Shown piece by piece: positions 11,444-19,939 of a stretch of 64,000 nt of DNA. Source of the DNA: Prevotella denticola (GTDB lineage: Bacteria; Bacteroidota; Bacteroidia; Bacteroidales; Bacteroidaceae). A program made the translations under genes and the position numbers. Below the pieces are notes generated by a model that saw only the letters and a program-made list of their open reading frames with translations, searched no databases and was not told where the DNA came from. Every line of letters starts with the position of its first letter. Position 1 is the first letter of the stretch. The stretch is from NCBI RefSeq assembly GCF_900454835.1, contig NZ_UGTM01000002.1, forward strand, positions 1,116,001 through 1,180,000, in the 5' to 3' direction.

Positions 11444-12142
11444 TCAATTAAGGCATTTTTTAATGATTTCATCACTAATGCCGTTTTCTTTCATTTTCTC
11501 TGCAACAGTATGTTTGTAATCAGTCAGATCTTGATAGTGGAATATCATATTCCCTAAATCCTCCAAAGCTTTTTCTATGCGTTTGCGACCAACCTCTGTG
11601 TTTAAGTCTATTTCTGCAAATTTAGAGCGATCCCTATGCAGGTTAAGGTAATATATACCACCAATAATCAGTGCAGATATGGCTGAGATGTCTGTATCCT
11701 TAAATTTTGTCTCGTAGATATTGACAAGAGGCAAAGTGTGCATTTCACGAAGCATGGCTGTACGAACAGTTGTCTCATTCCCTTCTGCAATTTCCCAACG
11801 TAATAGTTCTAACATCACAGATTTTTCTTGAAGTTCCTCCTGCAGATTCTTGAGAATATTGATATACCCTAATTTTGAATCTGTCGGAAATTCAATTCCA
11901 GTCAGGACACCCTTAAACCAATAATCGTATCTCTTAACGAATTCATCATAAAACTCGCTAAGATTGTCATATCTGTTATAGAAGACAAGCGGTTCAATCC
12001 TGGCTTTCTTAATAAGTTCTGTCACCAGCATTGATGCAAAGCCTTTTTTCTTAATCAGACTTTCTGCTGCCTTGATAATGTCTGCCTGTATGTCGACGTT
12101 TGTCCTTCTATATCTTTTGGTTTTGTTTTCTTCTTCTGCCAT
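11444..12142 (-). CDS. TetR/AcrR-family transcriptional regulator
   Basis: A 232-aa protein with a TetR-type N-terminal HTH: about residues 15-60 read IIKAAESLIKKKGFASMLVTEL then PLVFYNRYDNLSEFYDEFVKRYD, the expected recognition-helix and helix-4 region. The C-terminal ligand domain is not informative. Its ATG directly abuts the stop of the oxoamine synthase gene (TAA then ATG), so the two are co-transcribed and translationally coupled. As TetR proteins often repress their own operon, the palindromes in the divergent intergenic region at 13391-13500, and their copy at 24357-24465, are the natural operator candidates. The ligand is unknown; given the partner enzyme, a lipid or acyl compound is an inference. 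Confidence 0.88.
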   Translation of the reverse strand: MAEEENKTKRYRRTNVDIQADIIKAAESLIKKKGFASMLVTELIKKARIEPLVFYNRYDNLSEFYDEFVKRYDYWFKGVLTGIEFPTDSKLGYINILKNLQEELQEKSVMLELLRWEIAEGNETTVRTAMLREMHTLPLVNIYETKFKDTDISAISALIIGGIYYLNLHRDRSKFAEIDLNTEVGRKRIEKALEDLGNMIFHYQDLTDYKHTVAEKMKENGISDEIIKKCLN

Positions 12143-13375
12143 TTAAAAAGGTATTGATTTTCTGATTTCCACAAGAGCGGTTACCAATTGTTCCAACTGT
12201 ACTGTTTCATGGGAAGCCAACACGCTGACTCTAAGCCGTGCTTCCTTAGTTCTTACCGCAGGGTATGTGATACCGCTTACAAAGATACATCTTTTTTGCA
12301 ATTCTCGTGCTATTTCGTATACTTTTTTATTGTCTCTTACCATAATAGGAAATATGGCTGATATGGAGCAGCCTATATCAAAGCCTTCCTCTGTCAGTCG
12401 TTTGCGCAGATAATTGACATTAGTCCACAACTTCTTGCGAATCTCTGGTTGTGTCTGTATGAGTTCCAGTGCCTTTAGGGAAGATGCTGCAACCTGTGGA
12501 GTCATTGCTGCGGAAAAGACATTACTGTCAGCATAATATCTCAGATACTGAATCAGTTTTTCTGACGCGGCAACAAAACCACCGACACATCCGAAAGACT
12601 TACTGAAAGTTCCTGTAATAATATCTACTTGTCCCAAGCAATTATAATATTCGGCTGTTCCTCTGCCGTTTTCTCCCATAACTCCAATGCCGTGAGCGTC
12701 ATCCATCATAAGAAGACAATTGTGTTTCTTGCAGACCGCAATGTATTGGGGAAGTTTTGATAAATCTCCATTCTGGGAATAGACCCCATCGATGATGACC
12801 AATCGAGTCTGATATTTTCCCGTTTCCCGTTCAAGGATCATGTCAAGATAGTCAATGTCGTTGTGTCCTATATGCTTTACATTGGTTCCAATTAAACCAC
12901 TTGTGGCACTGGTATGGATATACGAATCAATGTAGGCTATGTCATTTTTTCCCAATATAGCACGGAGCAAACCTGCATTGGCACCAAATCCAGATGAGAA
13001 GAGAATTGCATCTTCCTGACCAACGAACTTTGCAATGCCTTGTTCCAACTGCTGATGGATGTCTAAATAGCCTCCTATGGCTTGAGCGGCACTTGCCCCT
13101 GTACCGTATTTCAGGACGGCATTTATGCCAGCCTCCTTGGTCTCAGTCCTTTGCGACATACCAAGGTAATCATTGGAAATGTATGCGGAAACTTCACCAT
13201 CATAGCCCTCTATCTGCATTTTTGCTCCAACTCCCGTTTTTGCCATGACCCAATAACTCTTGCAGCCGAACTGCTCCATTTGGTCAATATAGCTTTGGAA
13301 TTTTTGGCTACGCTCAGTAACATTCTCGTTGGGAGTAATCTCGAAATCTTTTAATGTAATAAATCTTTTTTCCAT
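12143..13375 (-). CDS. PLP-dependent alpha-oxoamine synthase (serine palmitoyltransferase/KBL/AONS-like)
   Basis: A 410-aa fold-type I PLP enzyme of the alpha-oxoamine synthase family, which condenses an amino acid with an acyl-CoA or acyl-ACP and releases CO2. Seen: N-terminal NDYLGMSQ, GTGASAAQAIGGYLDIHQQLE, the D225-D-A-H228 pair that contacts PLP, and the Schiff-base lysine Lys259 in GTFSKSFG followed by a GGF motif as in serine palmitoyltransferases. Substrates cannot be told from sequence; sphingoid-base, 8-amino-7-oxononanoate, aminoketone and CqsA-type products are all possible. The gene starts opposite the peptide cluster and forms an operon with the TetR gene. A stand-alone copy with a regulator on a mobile element argues against a housekeeping biotin or sphingolipid role, but this is inference. 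Confidence 0.85.
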   Translation of the reverse strand: MEKRFITLKDFEITPNENVTERSQKFQSYIDQMEQFGCKSYWVMAKTGVGAKMQIEGYDGEVSAYISNDYLGMSQRTETKEAGINAVLKYGTGASAAQAIGGYLDIHQQLEQGIAKFVGQEDAILFSSGFGANAGLLRAILGKNDIAYIDSYIHTSATSGLIGTNVKHIGHNDIDYLDMILERETGKYQTRLVIIDGVYSQNGDLSKLPQYIAVCKKHNCLLMMDDAHGIGVMGENGRGTAEYYNCLGQVDIITGTFSKSFGCVGGFVAASEKLIQYLRYYADSNVFSAAMTPQVAASSLKALELIQTQPEIRKKLWTNVNYLRKRLTEEGFDIGCSISAIFPIMVRDNKKVYEIARELQKRCIFVSGITYPAVRTKEARLRVSVLASHETVQLEQLVTALVEIRKSIPF

Positions 13376-13390
13376 ATAAACAATGTATAG

Positions 13391-13500
13391 ATAGTAAATA
13401 ATGCTACAAATGTAGCTAAAATACTAAGAAAATACAAATTTTGAAAAAAAAAAAAACTATTTTTCTTGTTTTAAACAATATGTATATGTATATTTGCAGC
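13391..13500. promoter_or_regulatory. Divergent promoter-operator block, copy 1
   Basis: Rightward promoter: TTG at 13466-13468, 20 bp, TATATTTG at 13489-13496, so transcription should start near 13503. Leftward promoter: TTTG (13438 down to 13435), 20 bp, TACATTTG (13414 down to 13407), reading into the oxoamine synthase. Two palindromes overlap these boxes: GCTACA-AA-TGTAGC at 13403-13416 on the leftward -7 box, and TTGTTT-T-AAACAA at 13466-13478 on the rightward -33 box. The block is duplicated at 24357-24465. Confidence 0.75.
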
Positions 13501-13589
13501 GTCAAGAAGATAATTTGTCGACAATATTATTGAACAGACATTACAAAGCAATGCCGGAAGCTAAAAGAAGGCACAAAAAAAACATTCTT

Positions 13590-13793
13590 ATGAAGTTGAA
13601 ATTCAATGAAATCGTAGAACCAAAAGATGTTTTGACAAATAGTCTAAATGACGTCAAAGGTGGTAACAGTGGTTTTTGGAAGGACTTGTTAGACTCCATC
13701 GCTGTGTGTTCAACAGGCTGCTCTACTGGAGAGAAAACCGAAAAGAAGAAGTCTGTTTCGTCAGACCAATCTCAATCTACCGTAAAACCTTGA
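13590..13793 (+). CDS. GG-leader precursor peptide 1 (GG-Bacteroidales radical SAM natural product type)
   Basis: A 67-aa peptide with a leader MKLKFNEIVEPKDVL...NDVKGG ending in a double glycine at 24-25, the signal for C39 peptidase transporters. The 42-residue core begins NSGFWKDLLDSIAV and contains two cysteines in C40-STG-C44-STG, then a Lys/Ser-rich tail. The reading frame is open further upstream, but the promoter -7 box lies at 13489-13496, so starts before about 13503 are excluded. The ATG at 13590 gives the canonical leader and is preferred over the ATG at 13551. It is the first gene of the rightward cluster and is followed by a hairpin and a radical SAM maturase. The mature product and its modification are unknown. 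Confidence 0.75.
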   Translation: MKLKFNEIVEPKDVLTNSLNDVKGGNSGFWKDLLDSIAVCSTGCSTGEKTEKKKSVSSDQSQSTVKP

Positions 13794-13805
13794 GACTAAC
13801 AACGA

Positions 13806-13840
13806 TTAAGGGAGGACTCCTTTAGGGAGGACTCCTTTAA
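13806..13840 (+). terminator. Hairpin made of a 15-bp tandem repeat after precursor 1
   Basis: Two exact copies of AGGGAGGACTCCTTT (13809-13823 and 13824-13838). GGAG and CTCC pair within and between the copies, and flanking TTAA pairs with TTTAA. There is no long T-run, so it is more likely a partial terminator or an RNA-stability element that lets the precursor be made in excess over the downstream genes. Confidence 0.5.
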
Positions 13841-14081
13841 AGTATAAAGTTCTATATTCTATGGTAGAAAAATACACAGTTGTCAGATTTTGATAATCTG
13901 CTGAAGCTATTATAAGAATTATCTTATAATTATTTCGCTAAAAACAACTCTTATACAAAATCAAGATGACGTGTAAGTCTAAAAAATGGAGCAGAACTAC
14001 CCCCTTGTCCAAAGTTAGTTTCGCAAAACATTGGCAACGGAAAAGTTTCTGCTCCAATTTCACATAATAACGATACAAATT
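13841..14081 (+). promoter_or_regulatory. Untranslated leader between precursor 1 and its maturase
   Basis: About 240 bp of AT-rich DNA without a convincing gene; a 33-codon frame from 13966 has no recognisable product. It contains a 9-bp inverted repeat GGAGCAGAA (13988-13996) / TTCTGCTCC (14047-14055) spanning a 50-nt loop, which ends 26 nt before the radical SAM start. It could fold in the mRNA and affect translation of the maturase. No clear promoter is seen. Confidence 0.35.
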
Positions 14082-15404
14082 ATGAAATGGTCTCAATTTA
14101 ATTATCTATTCCATTCTGAAAAGATTGGTTATTGTCTTCATAATACAAGGATGTTGTCCCTAATCAGCTTGGATAAAGAGTCTTATAATGCTCTTTTAGC
14201 GTGCGAAAAAGAACCAGATAGAGCTAATGCTCTTGTTGATTCGGAAACATTCGAATATTTGGTAAAAAACAAAATATTAGTTGATGATTTCGAGGATAAT
14301 AATTACATAAATAAGTTGTCTTTTACGAAAAGGTTTGCTTGTTCTGAGAAAGGAGTCCTTAGTATAGTTTTATGCCCAACATTAGGTTGTAACTTTGCAT
14401 GTCCTTATTGTTACGAACACAATCTTTCCTCTAAATCAATGCCTGAGGAAATACAAATGAAAGTTATTGATTTCATAAATCAGTATGAGGGAAAGAAAAA
14501 AGGAGTAAGTTTAAATTGGCATGGTGGAGAGCCTTTAGTTGCATTTGATACAATAAAGAGTTTTTACACCCTTTTTGATAAGTACTCGAGGCTACCCTTA
14601 GAACGTTCTTCTATGGTTTCTAATGGTTATTTATTGAATAGTGAAATATGTAACTACCTAAACCAAAGGAAACTAGATTATTTACAGATAACTATTGATG
14701 GTAATGAAGCTACTCACAATAAAACTAGAATTTTAAAGAATGGAAAAGGAACATTTGAACAGATAATTAAAAATATAGATATAGCCTTAGAACTCATGCC
14801 AAATTGCACAATTGGAGTGAGAACTAATATTGGTAAAAAAAATAAAGAAGAGTATTCTGAGATATATGATATTCTTTCAAAAAGATGGAAGAACAAAAAT
14901 GTAAATATATATTATGCATTTATCTTAAACAATTCAACAATTCCACGAATGGAAGGCGGATCTTCTGTAGAGTTAAATACAAGAGAAAAATGCAATTTTA
15001 TATTGTCTCTTGAGAAAAAAGGAGTTATAACTTATAAATCTCTTTTTCCAAAGATTGATTGTGGAATACGAACATGCACAGATAGTTCTGCTTTTGTAAT
15101 AGATCCAGAGGGCTTGTTATATAAATGTTGGGCAGATGTTGGAATCAAAAATAGATCTATAGGTACCTTGGAAACAGGATTTAACAACTTTGATATCATT
15201 TCAGAATTAGTTCAAGGTAGCGATAAGTTTTCTGATTCCAAATGTTTAAAATGCAAATTTCTACCAGTATGCGATGGAGGATGTAACCTGTATCGGGTTA
15301 ATTACAAAAAGAGGCTGATACCCTATGATATTTGTCAGTATGATGATGAGGGAATGAAGAATTTTCTTGAAGAATACACCTTAAAGAAAAATAGTGTAAT
15401 ATGA
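14082..15404 (+). CDS. Radical SAM/SPASM peptide maturase 1
   Basis: A 440-aa radical SAM enzyme with the [4Fe-4S] motif C103-NFA-C107-PY-C110-Y. Its C-terminal SPASM domain holds multiple cysteines (CGIRTC, KCWADVG, KCLKCKFLPVCDGGC) that bind auxiliary clusters. Family members install thioether, C-C or epimer modifications on ribosomal peptides; the presumed substrate is precursor 1 upstream. The frame is open to a TTG at 14031, but the ATG at 14082 gives MKWSQFNYLFHSE, which matches the start of the second maturase (MDWSKYNIVLESP), so it is preferred. Its last codons overlap the next gene by 4 bp (ATGA). The gene is much more AT-rich than most of the next one. Confidence 0.88.
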   Translation: MKWSQFNYLFHSEKIGYCLHNTRMLSLISLDKESYNALLACEKEPDRANALVDSETFEYLVKNKILVDDFEDNNYINKLSFTKRFACSEKGVLSIVLCPTLGCNFACPYCYEHNLSSKSMPEEIQMKVIDFINQYEGKKKGVSLNWHGGEPLVAFDTIKSFYTLFDKYSRLPLERSSMVSNGYLLNSEICNYLNQRKLDYLQITIDGNEATHNKTRILKNGKGTFEQIIKNIDIALELMPNCTIGVRTNIGKKNKEEYSEIYDILSKRWKNKNVNIYYAFILNNSTIPRMEGGSSVELNTREKCNFILSLEKKGVITYKSLFPKIDCGIRTCTDSSAFVIDPEGLLYKCWADVGIKNRSIGTLETGFNNFDIISELVQGSDKFSDSKCLKCKFLPVCDGGCNLYRVNYKKRLIPYDICQYDDEGMKNFLEEYTLKKNSVI

Positions 15405-17665
15405 AAAAAATATTAGTAGTATTTTTTATGTTGTTGTTATTATCTGTAAGATTGTCAGCACAAGAGATAAACGGAAGGGTGGTTGACGAGAAAGGTGGAC
15501 CACTGGCATTTGTAAATGTGGTGCTGCTTTCAAGGCAAGATTCCTCGCTGGTGAAAGGAACGATGACACGTGAGGATGGCTCCTTCACGATAGAGCCCTC
15601 TGGCAGTGGAGGTATCGTGAAGTTTTCGTTCATTGGCTATCAGACAGTTTATAGAGATTGCAACGAGCGAGAGATGGGTACCATACGCATGAAGATGGAT
15701 GCCACGGAGTTGAGCGGTGTTATAGTGAAAGGGAAAAGAACTACAGTAAAAGTAGGATTGAACAAGATAACAGTGGATGTGGCACATTCATATTTGCAAT
15801 ATATGGGCAAGGTGATCGACGTGCTGGGTAGGATTCCAGGTTTGACCTCCGACTTGCAGTTGTTGGAGGGTGGAACGCCCACGTTCGTACTCAACGGAAG
15901 ACCTGTAGACATGGCGGAGCTGAAAGTTATTCCTGCATCGGAAATAAATAAGATAGTGGTAGACTCCAACCCAACCGTAGAATATAGTGCCAGCAATAAT
16001 GGAGTTGTGTATATCACCACCAAGTCGGCATTGGGGAACACACTCTCTTCGGAAGTAAGCAATACGTCTGTCTTTGCTAGAGACTATATGAATATAGCGA
16101 ATGTGACCATCAACGAGAAATATAAGAAGGTGAGCAATATTCTTACGGCAGGGTTCTCGTATGTGAACACAACGCAGATAGACAATACTACCGAAACTGT
16201 GTTCCTGCCACAAAAGACTATAGAGAGTGCAAAAGAAAGACATACGCATGGGAATGCCCGGAAGTTCGACTGGTTCTATTCCATGAACTGGGATATCAGC
16301 CGACATCAGTTGTTCAGCTTCCAATATACAGGTAATGTAGGTAACACCCATCTCAACGAACCTACTAGGCAGACGATGGATGGAAACGACATGGCTTTCG
16401 GTCAAAAGAAACGAGGAACCGACTTTCTGCACAGTGCCAGCGTGAACTACAGGAACGAAATAGACTCCACACGTACTCTATCATTCATTGCCGATTATGC
16501 GCTACGCCGCTCCGATGAGACAGGATTGGCTTCCACTGTTCCTGCTGTTGCTACAGAAAGTGAAGGAAAATATCATATCGGTGGTGCACGCCTATCATAC
16601 AATAGCCACCGCAAGTGGGCCGATGTGTCGATGGGACTTTTCTTCTCGGCCATGAGCAACAAGGGTAACTATGCCTACAATACAGATGCAGAGGCGTACG
16701 ATGCTCACGAGAGCCTATATGGTGCATACTTGTCACTGTCGAGACAAATTAAGAGCTTTTATCTGCAAGGTGGCTTGAGAATGGAAGCCGACCATCGAAA
16801 GCTGGAGACCAACGTATCAGGAGCGTTTGCAGACTCTACAGAATGGAGACTGTTCCCTAATTTGGTAGTTACGAGGAGACTGACTGCTAAGTCATCGGTG
16901 GGTCTATCTGTGGGGCAGACCATTGGGCGCCCGTCGTTTGCCAATTTGAATCCCGGGCTTTATTATTATGATGCCATCTCATATAAGGTAGGCAATCCGC
17001 AGTTGAAGCCAAATGTTACCACTAACGTGAAACTAAGCTACAACTATGGCGATTTGTTCACCTCGATAGCTTATAATAGAAATCATGATAAAATAGTGGA
17101 ACTCCCTTTATGGACGGAGACATCAGTTGACAATAAGAATATTAAGTGGATGCCTGTGAACTTCAATAAGGCAGAGAATATTGTGGCTACTGTTATTTAT
17201 TACTATTCGCTCGGTCCTGTTCGAGGTGATGTAACAGGTTCGTTTACCCAACCTTTTGTCAAGGCAAACTATCTAGGGGAAGAACATTCGTGGAACAAGG
17301 CATCCTGGTATATTGATGCGAATGCGCAGTGGGCATTTAATAACCATTCGCTAGTTGTATTTAATGCTTCTTTCGACAGTGGAGGTACAAGCATGTTGTT
17401 CGATCATGAGAGTTCGTGGACTGTGAATCTTGCCTACATACTTCGCCTGATGAAGGATAGGCTGAACGTGACAGTTGCTGCTAATGACATATTCCATACT
17501 GACAGGTCGAACAACTGGACAATGAAATACAATAATATACGTACAACGATGGATACCAGCGGTGATACCCAACGCCTGATAGTGAAATTGAGTTACAATT
17601 TTGGTAAGTTGAAACTCGACAGCAGCAAGAAAATCGCTTCTAAGGAATTCTTAAATAGATTATAA
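15401..17665 (+). CDS. Outer-membrane beta-barrel, TonB-receptor-like, with CarboxypepD_reg-like N-domain
   Basis: A 754-aa protein with a signal peptide (MKKILVVFFMLLLLSVRLSAQ), a carboxypeptidase-regulatory-like domain (about 22-105: INGRVVDEKGGPLAFVNV, IGYQTVYRDC), a plug-like domain (about 120-210) and a long OMP_b-brl-type barrel. It overlaps the maturase by 4 bp and is followed 5 bp later by the C39 transporter, so it belongs to the export operon. The likely role is passage of the mature peptide, or of a signal, across the outer membrane. It is clearly related to the barrel at 54485-56806 (shared VLGRIPG/VLGKTPG and IGYQT(V/I)Y motifs). Base composition becomes noticeably less AT-rich after the first ~100 bp, which hints at a recombination joint. 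Confidence 0.85.
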   Translation: MKKILVVFFMLLLLSVRLSAQEINGRVVDEKGGPLAFVNVVLLSRQDSSLVKGTMTREDGSFTIEPSGSGGIVKFSFIGYQTVYRDCNEREMGTIRMKMDATELSGVIVKGKRTTVKVGLNKITVDVAHSYLQYMGKVIDVLGRIPGLTSDLQLLEGGTPTFVLNGRPVDMAELKVIPASEINKIVVDSNPTVEYSASNNGVVYITTKSALGNTLSSEVSNTSVFARDYMNIANVTINEKYKKVSNILTAGFSYVNTTQIDNTTETVFLPQKTIESAKERHTHGNARKFDWFYSMNWDISRHQLFSFQYTGNVGNTHLNEPTRQTMDGNDMAFGQKKRGTDFLHSASVNYRNEIDSTRTLSFIADYALRRSDETGLASTVPAVATESEGKYHIGGARLSYNSHRKWADVSMGLFFSAMSNKGNYAYNTDAEAYDAHESLYGAYLSLSRQIKSFYLQGGLRMEADHRKLETNVSGAFADSTEWRLFPNLVVTRRLTAKSSVGLSVGQTIGRPSFANLNPGLYYYDAISYKVGNPQLKPNVTTNVKLSYNYGDLFTSIAYNRNHDKIVELPLWTETSVDNKNIKWMPVNFNKAENIVATVIYYYSLGPVRGDVTGSFTQPFVKANYLGEEHSWNKASWYIDANAQWAFNNHSLVVFNASFDSGGTSMLFDHESSWTVNLAYILRLMKDRLNVTVAANDIFHTDRSNNWTMKYNNIRTTMDTSGDTQRLIVKLSYNFGKLKLDSSKKIASKEFLNRL

Positions 17666-17670
17666 CTAAT

Positions 17671-19863
17671 ATGGCTTTTCCTTTTTCCTATCAAAAAGAT
17701 TCTATGCAATGTGGTATTGCTTGCTTGTGTATGATTAGTAAGCATTATGGGAAAACAATACCTATGTTTTTTTTATCCAAGATATGCTTTGTGACCACAG
17801 AGGGTGTCTCCCTGAAAGGAATCGGAGAGGCTGCAGAAAATTTGGGTATAAAAACAATCGCGGGAAATATTAAAATTACTAAATTAAGCGATTCACCTCT
17901 CCCCTGCATCCTCCACTGGAATCAGAACCATTTTGTGGTGCTGTATAAAGTAAAAAAAGGCAAAATATTCTATGTAGCTGACCCAGCAAAAGGACTTGTA
18001 AAATACAATATCGAAGACTTTAAGAAGCATTGGATTAGCACACATTCGAGCGGTGAGGAGAAAGGAATAGCTATGTTCTTAGAGCCCACACCTGCATTTT
18101 ATGAAAGGCAGATAGACGAGCAGCCAATAGAAGAACGCTCGTTTAAGTTCCTCTTTGGCTACATAAGACAATACCGCAGGTACTTCGGGCAGATTGTCTT
18201 AGGGCTATTAGTGGGCTGCCTTTTGCAACTCATTCTGCCTTTCCTCACCCAAGCCATAGTGGATGTGGGCATCAAAAACCAAAACATCGGTTTTATTTGG
18301 TTGATACTTCTTGGGCAACTGATTCTTACGGTGAGCCGCACCGCTATTGACTTTATTCGCCGTTGGCTCTTGCTTCACATCTCACTGCGCATTAACATCT
18401 CGTTGGTGAGCGACTTCTTTATTAAGCTCTTAAAGCTCTCTATGTCGTTCTTCGATACCAAGTTAATGGGCGACCTCATGCAACGCATAAATGATCATAG
18501 TCGCGTAAACATGTTCTTAACACAACAAACGCTCAGCATTGTGTTCTCGCTCTTTACCTTTGTGGTATTCAGCATTGTGCTGTTATTCTATAATTGGCTT
18601 GTTTTTGCGATCTTTATGCTCGGCAGTCTGCTCTATGGCGGTTGGCTTGCACTATTTCTTAGGCGCAGAAAGGTACTTGACTATGAACTCTTTGAGCAGC
18701 AAGCCATCAACAACAACAAGACTTACGAGTTTATCACCTCCATGCAGGAGATAAAACTACAAGACTGCGAGCAGCGCAGACGCTGGGAATGGGAGGATGT
18801 GCAAGCAGACCTATTCGGGGTACAGATGAAGTCGCTGAAGCTGCAGCAAACACAAGAAGCTGGCAGCATCTTTATCAACGAACTGAAAAACATCGTCATC
18901 ACGGTGGTAGCAGCAACAGCCGTCATTCATGGACAGCTTACACTTGGTATGATGCTTGCCGTACAATACATCATTGGACAACTCAACTCTCCTGTAGAAC
19001 AGCTGATGGGGTTCTTCTATTCGGTGCAGGACGTAAAGATAAGTCTGGAGCGTATCAATGAAATCCATTGTATGGATGATGAGAACGGAAAGCAGGGATT
19101 GGAAACGGCTGTGAAAGAAAGAAATCAAGGTATAGAACTTGAAGCCATAAACTTCAAATACGACCCACACGCACAGAAAACTATCATAGATAATGTAAGT
19201 CTCACAATCCCAAAAGGCAAGGTAACAGCCATTGTCGGAGCATCGGGTAGCGGAAAAACCACGCTCATCAAACTTATGCTGGGCTATTATCCTGTGCAGG
19301 GTGGACAAATCACCGTTGGTGGAACAGATATAAACACGCTTAATAAAAAGTGGTGGCGCAGACAATGTGGCGTGGTGATGCAGGACGGTATAATATTCTC
19401 TGAGTCGATAGCTCGCAATATAGCCGTAGATGATGGGGAGATAGACAAGGAACGATTGCAGAAAGCTGCCGAAATAGCCTGTATTCATGATTATGTAATG
19501 GGACTGCCGCTAAAGTACAACACGAAGATTGGGCGCGATGGGGTAGGTTTGAGTCAAGGGCAGAAACAACGTATCTTGATAGCGAGAGCCGTGTATAAGA
19601 GCCCCGACTATATCTTCCTTGACGAGGCCACCAACTCTCTTGATGCCAACAATGAACGCATGATTGTGGAACATCTGGACGAGTTCTACAAAGGGAAAAC
19701 TGTAATTATCGTGGCACATCGATTAAGCACGGTGAAGAATGCTGATCAGATAGTGGTGCTGGATAAAGGCAGGATAGTGGAAATCGGTAACCACGAAGCA
19801 CTCACAATAAAGCGTGGTATATACTATAATCTCGTGAAGAATCAACTTGAATTAGGCACTTAA
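17671..19863 (+). CDS. Peptidase C39-containing ABC transporter (bacteriocin/GG-leader exporter)
   Basis: A 730-aa inner-membrane exporter that cleaves double-glycine leaders. The N-terminal C39 peptidase has Gln8, Cys14 (SMQCGIAC), His87 (NHFVV) and Asp104 (VADPAKG), so it looks active. A six-helix ABC membrane domain follows (about 160-440). The nucleotide-binding domain has Walker A GASGSGKTT (Lys529), signature LSQGQKQ, Walker B IFLDEATNS and the H-loop IVAHR. It is likely to export precursor 1 and perhaps precursor 2. The usual HlyD adaptor partner is missing beside it; only a stub exists at 23564. The C39 part is AT-rich and the remainder less so, suggesting a mosaic gene. Confidence 0.93.
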   Translation: MAFPFSYQKDSMQCGIACLCMISKHYGKTIPMFFLSKICFVTTEGVSLKGIGEAAENLGIKTIAGNIKITKLSDSPLPCILHWNQNHFVVLYKVKKGKIFYVADPAKGLVKYNIEDFKKHWISTHSSGEEKGIAMFLEPTPAFYERQIDEQPIEERSFKFLFGYIRQYRRYFGQIVLGLLVGCLLQLILPFLTQAIVDVGIKNQNIGFIWLILLGQLILTVSRTAIDFIRRWLLLHISLRINISLVSDFFIKLLKLSMSFFDTKLMGDLMQRINDHSRVNMFLTQQTLSIVFSLFTFVVFSIVLLFYNWLVFAIFMLGSLLYGGWLALFLRRRKVLDYELFEQQAINNNKTYEFITSMQEIKLQDCEQRRRWEWEDVQADLFGVQMKSLKLQQTQEAGSIFINELKNIVITVVAATAVIHGQLTLGMMLAVQYIIGQLNSPVEQLMGFFYSVQDVKISLERINEIHCMDDENGKQGLETAVKERNQGIELEAINFKYDPHAQKTIIDNVSLTIPKGKVTAIVGASGSGKTTLIKLMLGYYPVQGGQITVGGTDINTLNKKWWRRQCGVVMQDGIIFSESIARNIAVDDGEIDKERLQKAAEIACIHDYVMGLPLKYNTKIGRDGVGLSQGQKQRILIARAVYKSPDYIFLDEATNSLDANNERMIVEHLDEFYKGKTVIIVAHRLSTVKNADQIVVLDKGRIVEIGNHEALTIKRGIYYNLVKNQLELGT

Positions 19864-19939
19864 TCAATAATAGCCAACTAATGGTAAATCATTATTGGCA
19901 GGTAATCAACATAATTATTAACATTTAAAAAAGGAAAGA

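Noticed and set aside
13809..13838. 15-bp tandem repeat considered as the start of a CRISPR or minisatellite array
   Set aside because: Only two adjacent copies without spacers; better explained as a hairpin. No CRISPR array or cas gene was seen anywhere in the window.
13966..14067. 33-codon frame between precursor 1 and maturase 1
   Set aside because: No leader motif or RBS, and it overlaps an inverted repeat; treated as untranslated leader.
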